Part shown: positions 5,363 to 10,128 of the stretch, piece by piece | Layout: every line of letters begins with the position of its first letter | Position numbering within the stretch: position 1 is the stretch's first letter | DNA from: UBA920 sp038257015 | GTDB lineage: Bacteria > Patescibacteriota > Doudnabacteria > UBA920 | Direction of reading: 5' to 3' | DNA length: 12,265 nucleotides | Assembly (NCBI GenBank): GCA_038257015.1 | Contig: JBBSJS010000026.1 | Location: forward strand, 1 to 12,265 | The notes under the pieces: model-generated | What the model was told of the DNA's origin: nothing | Database searches by the model: none | The model's input: only the letters and a program-made list of their open reading frames with translations | Position numbers and translations under genes: made by a program

Positions 5363-7792
5363 TTAGGCTTTGATAAAGTTCAGGATTGAACGACTCTTGC
5401 GTAGGGTTACAAAACCGGCTGTAAGAAGTCCTGCAAATACTGCAGCTGAAGTTCCAGCAGCACCAGTTTTTGGAGCTTGGTGGATAACTTTACCAGGGAT
5501 GTTGATTACTACAGTGTTACCGTAGGTATTAATCAATTGGTAAGATAGGTTCTCTTGTAAACTATGCTTCACACGAACTTTGAAAGTTTTTGTGATAGTT
5601 TCACCAGGGCGAATAGTTACGCCAGAGTAAGTAAGAGTATTACCAGACAATGTTGCACCACCTGCATCAACTAGATCTGCGAAGGCAAGAACCTTAGAAA
5701 GATCGTCGCTGATTACAAAGTTAACAGCATTACCATTGCCAGTGTTAGTAGTTACTAAAGTGTAAGTGATGTAGTCTTCACGAGCTGCATTTACAGTAGT
5801 TGCATCTGCATTTTTAGTATCGTTATGAGCACGTTTTGCTTTTACGATATTAGCATCACCAGGCTTATCAGTTACAGTAATAGTTACACAAGCATCATCA
5901 CGCTTAGTACCAACGCTATCACCGCGTACACTAGCTTCGTTACAAATAGTACGAGTGCCAGTTGCAGTTACTTGTGAGCTAAAGATTAAGACTTTAGATT
6001 CACCTGCACGTAAAGTACCTAAGTTGATATCACGGATTGAGTTGATACGAGTACCGTCCAAACGGATAGAGTCGTTATCAATGTTCAAACCACTTGGTAA
6101 AACGTCATCTAAACGAACGTTTTGGATAGAAGTATCACCAGTGTTACGAACAGTTACTTTCCATGTTGCCCATTCACCAGTACGGATAGACTGGGAATTG
6201 CTGTATGAAGTGTTATGGTTTTCATTACGAACCAATTTTTCAATTGAGATTTCGCGATCTGTAGAACCACCACCACAACCAGTTACTGAAACAATTGCTG
6301 TATCAGAAACCATTGGAGCGTTAGAAGCTTGAGCACGAGCTGTGTTAGTTAAATCACCACATTGAGTAGTTGTAACACGGCCAGAGTAAGTAATAACACG
6401 TTGTTGGTTTACAGGAATATCACCGATGTTTACTGTTCCAGGAACTGCACCTTGCCATAAATTATTGGCAAGTAATGCATCGTCTGCGATACCAACAGTA
6501 GTTGAACCAGAAGTGACGGTAATACCGTTTACGCCATTATCACTCATTGTTACGCCACGAGCAACTGTGTTGCCAGTGTTACGAACTATAATGCGATATT
6601 GTACTTGATCGTTATTCTTTGCACTTGCTGAGTTCTGGTAAGAACCATTATTAGTTACATTACGAACTTCTTTAACAATTGTGATTGTTGTGTTGTCATT
6701 AACAACTGTATTTACAATGACAGTAGCTGTATCTGAAGCTTCGTTAGTGTTTGAACCTTGAGCACGAGCGGTATTAACCAATGTGCCAGAAGCAACAGTT
6801 ACTGTACCTTCGTAGGTGATAGTACGCTCTGCGCCAGGTTGCATGTCCCCAAGATTAATTGTTCCAGGGACATTACCTTGCTGTAGATTTGTAGCATCAA
6901 CAGTAGTTGAACCAGATGTAATAGTAATACCGTTTACACCGTTGTCGGTCATAGTTACGCCAAGAGCTACTGAAGTGCCAGTGTTACGTACTTTAACGCG
7001 GTATTGTACTTTTTCATTTTGGTTAGCTGTTACTGATTTTTGGAATACACCATTTTGAGTAACATTTCGAACTTCTTTAGTAAGAGCTAAAGTAGTATTG
7101 TCGTTAACGATTGGAGTTACAACTTTGAACTTGAAAGTAAGAAAGAGGCTGAATTCGAAACAAGCATCTAAGTCACCTAAAGTGAAGGTTGAGTTACCAA
7201 GGTTAAGGTTTTGCTGATCTAAGATCAAGCGACCTTCATAGTCGTACATATTTCCACTGTTTGGAATTACTTCCAAAGTAGAGTTTGCAGGAGTATGAAC
7301 AGTATAGCTTCTAGTATAAGAAGGGGCGTTATCAGCTGTATAAGTTACAGAAATCTGATGACTTGAACCAACTGTTGAACTAGTAACTGTTTGAATTTTT
7401 ACATTCTTTGCAGTTGTAAGTTCAGGGTCTAAGCTGTTTGCTGCACCATTGTGTAGGTACATCATAGCTACACCTTCTTGACCTGAAGTCATTTGAAGAC
7501 CATCAGACCAATCAGAAGCACTAGTTGAGAACTGAGGGTATTGTGCGTTGACTGCTGCATCGATTGCAACGAAGTCGTGACACAATGGAGTGTTTGTTCT
7601 GTCATAAGTGACAGGCCAGTAGTTAAATGTCGGGGTTTGAGGTGCAGTACCACAATCTTCGGCAGCTGTATTTAAGTTAGTCTTCTGAGGGACTAAGAAC
7701 AGTGCTAAAGCCAACACACCAACCATTGCAATACTTGCAATGATTCCGCGACGAGAAAACAGACCGGATTTTATTGAATGCATATTTTGCAT
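5363..7792 (-). CDS. DUF11-repeat cell-surface protein with PKTG-type C-terminal anchor
   Basis: The 809-residue exported protein has a basic N-terminus and hydrophobic segment (IIASIAMVGVLALALFLV, 17-34) that act as signal or anchor. A Cys-containing N-terminal domain covers about 45-225. Four immunoglobulin-like repeats of the DUF11 type follow at about 229-363, 364-504, 513-640 and 644-770. Each has a YRVxVRNTG-like strand (or its W/T variant) and a GDI/GxxxxGExxTxxF-like turn. The C-terminus has APKTG (773-777), a hydrophobic helix (779-796) and RKSR, the layout of a sortase-type sorting signal with a non-canonical LPxTG motif. Asn/Thr richness and lack of catalytic motifs suggest an S-layer or adhesin. 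AAGGAG lies 10 nt before the ATG. Strong promoter, long leader and own terminator indicate a separately and highly expressed gene. Confidence 0.88.
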   Translation of the reverse strand: MQNMHSIKSGLFSRRGIIASIAMVGVLALALFLVPQKTNLNTAAEDCGTAPQTPTFNYWPVTYDRTNTPLCHDFVAIDAAVNAQYPQFSTSASDWSDGLQMTSGQEGVAMMYLHNGAANSLDPELTTAKNVKIQTVTSSTVGSSHQISVTYTADNAPSYTRSYTVHTPANSTLEVIPNSGNMYDYEGRLILDQQNLNLGNSTFTLGDLDACFEFSLFLTFKFKVVTPIVNDNTTLALTKEVRNVTQNGVFQKSVTANQNEKVQYRVKVRNTGTSVALGVTMTDNGVNGITITSGSTTVDATNLQQGNVPGTINLGDMQPGAERTITYEGTVTVASGTLVNTARAQGSNTNEASDTATVIVNTVVNDNTTITIVKEVRNVTNNGSYQNSASAKNNDQVQYRIIVRNTGNTVARGVTMSDNGVNGITVTSGSTTVGIADDALLANNLWQGAVPGTVNIGDIPVNQQRVITYSGRVTTTQCGDLTNTARAQASNAPMVSDTAIVSVTGCGGGSTDREISIEKLVRNENHNTSYSNSQSIRTGEWATWKVTVRNTGDTSIQNVRLDDVLPSGLNIDNDSIRLDGTRINSIRDINLGTLRAGESKVLIFSSQVTATGTRTICNEASVRGDSVGTKRDDACVTITVTDKPGDANIVKAKRAHNDTKNADATTVNAAREDYITYTLVTTNTGNGNAVNFVISDDLSKVLAFADLVDAGGATLSGNTLTYSGVTIRPGETITKTFKVRVKHSLQENLSYQLINTYGNTVVINIPGKVIHQAPKTGAAGTSAAVFAGLLTAGFVTLRKSRSILNFIKA
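6281..7108 (-). repeat. Tandem duplicated DUF11 units, similar at DNA level
   Basis: Two adjacent units (6704-7108 and 6281-6703) both open with VNDNTT and share KEVRNVT, VQYR, VRNTG, DNGVNGIT and TSGSTTV. Blocks near 6897-7010 and 6488-6603 are highly similar as DNA, pointing to a fairly recent in-frame duplication. The second unit carries a short insertion (GIADDALLANNLW). Units 3 and 4 are much more divergent. Confidence 0.8.
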
Positions 7793-7810
7793 GTGTGTAT
7801 TTCTCCTTGC

Positions 7811-7846
7811 CTTAACACACCGGATTACCCGACATGAGAAGTTAAG
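7811..7846 (-). promoter_or_regulatory. Structured 5' leader of the surface-protein mRNA
   Basis: In the roughly 100-nt leader, CTTAAC and GTTAAG (7841-7846 and 7811-7816) form a 6-bp stem. It encloses a smaller CGG-GTAAT-CCG hairpin and ends just before the AAGGAG ribosome-binding site. It could stabilise the mRNA or modulate ribosome access. It matches no riboswitch I know. Confidence 0.35.
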
Positions 7847-7900
7847 TTGATTGATTAGTTGTCAGATGGAATGGTTGTTCCCATTTCTATTTGACTTCGC

Positions 7901-7929
7901 AGTATACCTAAAAAATGATTTTTTGTCAA
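7901..7929 (-). promoter_or_regulatory. Strong sigma70-type promoter of the surface-protein gene
   Basis: The minus strand has TTGACA (7924-7929), 17 nt, and TATACT (7901-7906), 11 of 12 consensus positions. The transcription start falls near 7894. Together with the ribosome-binding site this suggests high expression. Confidence 0.87.
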
Positions 7930-7942
7930 CAATAATATGGTC

Positions 7943-7963
7943 AAAAACCCTCAAATAAGAGGG
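7943..7963 (-). terminator. Terminator immediately upstream of the surface-protein promoter
   Basis: On the minus strand CCCTC-TTATTT-GAGGG is followed by TTTTT, ending 14 nt before the -35. It would stop read-through from the lexA side. Confidence 0.6.
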
Positions 7964-7995
7964 AAAATCTTTATATAATGCTCTTGAAAACAAAA

Positions 7996-8017
7996 AAATA
8001 AGGAATATTCCTTATTT
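7996..8017 (-). terminator. 22-nt perfect palindrome with T-run (terminator)
   Basis: AAATAAGGAAT/ATTCCTTATTT is a perfect palindrome followed on the minus strand by a run of seven T, suiting an intrinsic terminator for minus-strand transcripts. Because it is a perfect palindrome it could also be a protein-binding site. Confidence 0.6.
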
Positions 8018-8031
8018 ACTCGGCAATCTGT

Positions 8032-8133
8032 ATGATTAAATTTATACCATCTACTAACAAAGCACAAGACCTTAAAACTAAGCTGAGAAATTTAAATTCT
8101 CACTTAACTAAAAGAATTATATGTGAGCTATGA
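8032..8133 (+). CDS. Possible 33-aa small ORF (weak)
   Basis: ATG at 8032 opens a 33-codon basic, Lys/Leu/Asn-rich frame ending in TGA. A TATAAT (7974-7979) lies upstream but has no good -35, and no Shine-Dalgarno precedes the ATG. The hairpin at 8149-8191 would end its transcript. The 380-nt stretch 7793-8172 otherwise holds the surface-protein leader and promoter, two minus-strand terminators and a possible minus-strand small RNA. The ORF may be chance. Confidence 0.15.
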   Translation: MIKFIPSTNKAQDLKTKLRNLNSHLTKRIICEL

Positions 8134-8148
8134 CGGCTTTGGACAGCG

Positions 8149-8191
8149 AAGAAACTATCAATTGTTGGTTTATTATAGTTGATAGTTTCTT
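8149..8191. terminator. Hairpin overlapping the end of the small Cys/His gene
   Basis: A perfect 13-bp stem (AAGAAACTATCAA against TTGATAGTTTCTT) with a 17-nt loop begins inside the last codons of the gene ending at 8173. The T-rich arm TTTCTT could support termination on either strand, though the U-tract is part of the stem. It may act as a 3'-end stabiliser as much as a terminator. Confidence 0.5.
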
Positions 8192-8367
8192 TGCCACACC
8201 ACTCCAATGAATTCATCATTCACTATTAAAGGAACACCGTTAATAGACTTCACTTGGCGAGCTATAGTTTGCACAGGGCAACGATGCGCTCTGTCTGTAG
8301 AACAATGCGCACAAAGCTTCTTTAGTTGGTTGACTATTTGATTTTTGGATAATTCTAAATCAGACAT
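8173..8367 (-). CDS. Small Cys/His protein (64 aa), putative metal-binding, downstream of lexA
   Basis: The family is not recognised. Residues 19-30 read CAHCSTDRAHRC, giving C19, H21, C22, H28 and C30, a compact cluster able to bind zinc or another metal. A helix precedes it (QIVNQLKKL). It is followed by INGVPLIVNDEFIGVVW (42-58), two likely beta strands with a turn. The length and hydrophilic N-terminus suggest a small regulatory or nucleic-acid-associated protein, but nothing is proven. The start is ATG at 8367 with no Shine-Dalgarno. The gene begins 95 nt after lexA on the same strand with no terminator between, only a small CTGCT/AGCAG hairpin at 8438-8449. Co-transcription with lexA, and so SOS control, is possible. 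Confidence 0.7.
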   Translation of the reverse strand: MSDLELSKNQIVNQLKKLCAHCSTDRAHRCPVQTIARQVKSINGVPLIVNDEFIGVVWQRNYQL

Positions 8368-8462
8368 ATGCGTTTATGTTTCATTTAATGATAAATATTA
8401 GGTTTTAATGTTTTTTTGTTAGAAAACTAAGTTGAGTTCTGCTTCAGCAGTCGAATAAGGCT

Positions 8463-9074
8463 CTATTCTAGGTTTCGGATAACTCCTACTACTTTTCCTT
8501 GTACCATCCACTCTTCTTTGGGGTAGATATTTGGATAATCTGGGTTTTCAGCTTTTAAATAAACACGGTTTTTAACTTGCACATAACGCTTTACAGTAGC
8601 TTCGTCATGAAGTAAGGCTACCACCAGGTCATTATGCTTGGCTTCTCTCGTAGGGCGAACAATTACTAAGTCCCCTTCGTGAATACCAGCGTTAATCATA
8701 CTATCACCTCTTACTCTAAGTAAGAATACATCGCGCCGTCCTTTTATTAGAGTCTGAGGGAGGTTAATCCACTCCTCTATATATTCTTCTGCTAAGTGAG
8801 GACTACCAGCTTGAACTGAGCCAATCAGGGGTACTCGGATCATTCCTTTGTCTAAGCTCTCGGTTAAACTATTCAAAACTGTAATGCCGCGAGCTTTTCC
8901 GCTAGTTTCTATATAACCACCATCCACCAAACCATCAATTAACTTGGAAACTGCATTTTTGGATTTCACTTCTAAGTATTCAGCCATTTCGGACATGGAT
9001 GGAGGCAAATTGTGATCTCTAATTTGCTTTACGATAAATTTTAGTAACTGCTTTTGTCTGTCGGTAATACTCAT
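8463..9074 (-). CDS. lexA: LexA repressor (SOS regulator, S24 autoprotease)
   Basis: LexA represses DNA-damage genes. On contact with RecA filaments it cleaves itself and derepresses them. The 203-residue length is typical. Residues 1-65 form the winged helix (RQKQLLKFI, PSMSEMAEYL, GGYIETSGKARGI). The cleavage site is A89-G90 in VQAGS. The catalytic Ser125 lies in RVRGDSMINAGI and Lys162 in EATVKRYV, so the protease is complete. The C-terminus VVGVIRNL is standard. The ATG at 9074 has no clear Shine-Dalgarno and lies about 20 nt below its promoter. That promoter contains the palindrome GAACGTTC between -35 and -10, suggesting autorepression. The small Cys/His gene follows. No recA or polymerase gene is in view. 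Confidence 0.97.
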   Translation of the reverse strand: MSITDRQKQLLKFIVKQIRDHNLPPSMSEMAEYLEVKSKNAVSKLIDGLVDGGYIETSGKARGITVLNSLTESLDKGMIRVPLIGSVQAGSPHLAEEYIEEWINLPQTLIKGRRDVFLLRVRGDSMINAGIHEGDLVIVRPTREAKHNDLVVALLHDEATVKRYVQVKNRVYLKAENPDYPNIYPKEEWMVQGKVVGVIRNLE

Positions 9075-9099
9075 TGGTTTATATTTAATCTATACTTGA

Positions 9100-9128
9100 A
9101 TACTATACGAACGTTCACCCTGTGTCAA
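9100..9128 (-). promoter_or_regulatory. lexA promoter with candidate LexA operator
   Basis: The minus strand has a consensus TTGACA (9123-9128). A 17-nt spacer leads to TAGTAT (9100-9105). Alternatively a 15-nt spacer leads to the better hexamer TATAGT (9102-9107). The palindrome GAACGTTC (9109-9116) fills the spacer. It has the GAAC and GTTC half sites of Bacillus/actinobacterial SOS boxes, but without their usual 4-nt gap. A direct repeat of CTATAC lies downstream (about 9090-9108). Confidence 0.65.
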
Positions 9129-9132
9129 ATAT

Positions 9133-9161
9133 AAAAAACTACCCAGAATTGAGTAGTTTTT
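9133..9161 (-). terminator. Intrinsic terminator of the wHTH-NTase/membrane-protein operon
   Basis: AAAAACTAC (9134-9142) pairs with GTAGTTTTT (9153-9161) around a 10-nt loop, giving a T-run on either strand. On the minus strand it ends the operon whose last stop is at 9193, and sits just above the lexA -35. Confidence 0.8.
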
Positions 9162-9166
9162 GAAAG

Positions 9167-9175
9167 TTATCCACA
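9167..9175 (+). other. Consensus DnaA-box sequence (single)
   Basis: TTATCCACA is a perfect match to the strong DnaA box. It lies between the stop of the small membrane protein and the terminator above lexA. No further boxes, AT-rich unwinding region or dnaA/dnaN genes are nearby, so it is not an origin. It could be a titration or regulatory site, or chance. Confidence 0.35.
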
Positions 9176-9192
9176 ATTAATAGCAAAATATT

Positions 9193-9432
9193 TTATTCCG
9201 TCCCAAGAAGGTATTTGATGAATTTTATTGCTATGGCTAAAACTTCTTTTAAAATTGGCAAGGAAGCCGGAAGAAGTAAAATCAAAACTATTAGCCATAT
9301 AAAATTCTTCTTGAGTACTTCCAGAATACTGATTACCAAAAAGATAGCTAATCCAATGGATATAAATGGATGCAAGAACTCTGGAAATATGGCCAGGATG
9401 TTTGCATATAAATTTTGCAAGGTCTCGAACAT
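9193..9432 (-). CDS. Small membrane protein, 79 aa
   Basis: The product has two hydrophobic helices (about 23-39 and 44-62 from the ATG) separated by a short basic turn (LKKN). An amphipathic, hydrophobic C-terminal stretch ends IKFIKYLLGTE. There is no signal cleavage site and no recognised family. I take ATG 9432 as the start. A TTG two codons upstream (9438) is possible but less likely. No Shine-Dalgarno is present, and the ATG lies 9 nt after the stop of the preceding gene, so reinitiation by the terminating ribosome is likely. It shares promoter and terminator with the wHTH-nucleotidyltransferase-like protein. Function unknown; a partner membrane component for that regulator is conceivable. 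Confidence 0.7.
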   Translation of the reverse strand: MFETLQNLYANILAIFPEFLHPFISIGLAIFLVISILEVLKKNFIWLIVLILLLPASLPILKEVLAIAIKFIKYLLGTE

Positions 9433-9441
9433 AAACAAAGT

Positions 9442-10023
9442 TTATTTAGCAGATTTCTTAGCGGGCTTTCTGGTTTTATCTACAACCACTAAATGTGGGT
9501 AATCGAAGATGTCCCGTAAGAAACGATCAAAAGTGTCGCGACGAAGTAAAAACTCTTCGAGAGGCATAACACTATAGTTAATTTCCAAACCCAAGGCTTT
9601 TTTGGCGTTTTCCAAGAATTTGGAAAGTTTGCCTAGATTAGGCTTCCCTACTAATAGAAGGTCTACAGGAGCGTACGGTAAACCTGTAAATATACCTGTT
9701 AAAAATATACCTTCTAATGCACCAAGTTTTTTTAGAGCTACATAAAGTTCGTCTTCGTACTTTTTTTGATTTTTGACAACAGATGATTGAATTTCAGGCA
9801 ATAATTTATGCCTCAAATTTAAAGTATAAAATTTTAACTTATCTCTAGAATAGCTATTAACTAAACTAATCTTCTCAAAGTAACGAAGCACTGGCTCAAG
9901 TGTTTTATTGGTCACATGGGCTTTGCTAGCCAATTCTTTTGCGGTAAAGCCACGATTTGGCAATAGCAACATAATTGCTAATGTGGCAGTTTTTGGTTTC
10001 GAATCAATTATTTCTTCAAGCAT
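9442..10023 (-). CDS. Winged-helix protein with degenerate nucleotidyltransferase-like domain
   Basis: Residues 1-75 form a winged helix: FTAKELASKAHVTNKTLEPVLRYFEKISLV is the HTH and recognition helix, and FYTLN the wing. Residues about 103-180 (GIFLTGIFTGLPYAP-VDLLLVG, INYSVMPLEEFLLR, FLRDIFDYPHLVVVD) match the MNT-like nucleotidyltransferase domain found behind ArsR-like HTHs in archaea and CPR bacteria. The canonical GSxARGxxxxxSDxD motif is reduced to one conserved Asp (D121) before LLLVG, so catalysis is doubtful and a ligand-binding or regulatory role likelier. A basic tail (KTRKPAKKSAK) could aid DNA binding. The ATG at 10023 has no Shine-Dalgarno and sits about 13 nt below an extended -10 promoter. 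It is divergent from the PP2C-like gene, 105 nt apart, which it might regulate. Confidence 0.8.
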   Translation of the reverse strand: MLEEIIDSKPKTATLAIMLLLPNRGFTAKELASKAHVTNKTLEPVLRYFEKISLVNSYSRDKLKFYTLNLRHKLLPEIQSSVVKNQKKYEDELYVALKKLGALEGIFLTGIFTGLPYAPVDLLLVGKPNLGKLSKFLENAKKALGLEINYSVMPLEEFLLRRDTFDRFLRDIFDYPHLVVVDKTRKPAKKSAK

Positions 10024-10042
10024 AGTTTTGTATTCAGTTTTT

Positions 10043-10048
10043 ATTATA
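10043..10048 (-). promoter_or_regulatory. Extended -10 promoter of the wHTH-NTase gene
   Basis: The minus strand reads TG-C-TATAAT, with no recognisable -35. The expected start is near 10036, leaving about 13 nt before the ATG at 10023. Confidence 0.65.
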
Positions 10049-10109
10049 GCACAATGGTATTTACATACTTTTTCAGAATCACTCGATTAAGCAAATTAAA
10101 GCTCGGTTA

Positions 10110-10118
10110 TGGTATAAT
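10110..10118 (+). promoter_or_regulatory. Extended -10 promoter of the PP2C-like gene (near-leaderless)
   Basis: TG-G-TATAAT (10110-10118) is a perfect extended -10 without a matching -35. Transcription would start near 10125, only about 4 nt before ATG 10129, so the mRNA would be almost leaderless. This also argues against a start upstream at 10054. Confidence 0.7.
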
Positions 10119-10128
10119 TAAACATATT

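Noticed and set aside
5955..7058. Plus-strand open frames opposite the DUF11 gene (5955-6332, 6426-6608, 6816-7058)
   Set aside because: They mirror the repetitive Thr/Val/Asn codons of the opposite strand, repeat with the same period and lack ribosome-binding sites.
6281..7108. CRISPR-like repetition
   Set aside because: The repeats are long, imperfect, in frame and encode protein domains. There are no short identical repeats with unique spacers.
9134..9175. Replication origin suggested by the DnaA box and AT-rich hairpin
   Set aside because: There is only one box, no cluster, no unwinding element and no dnaA, dnaN, gidA or parAB genes. The hairpin is a plain terminator.
10054..10128. Upstream in-frame ATG at 10054 extending the PP2C-like protein by 25 residues
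   Set aside because: The extension spans the extended -10 promoter, has no Shine-Dalgarno and its sequence (MVFTYFFRITRL...) looks unlike the rest. ATG 10129 sits right after the promoter.
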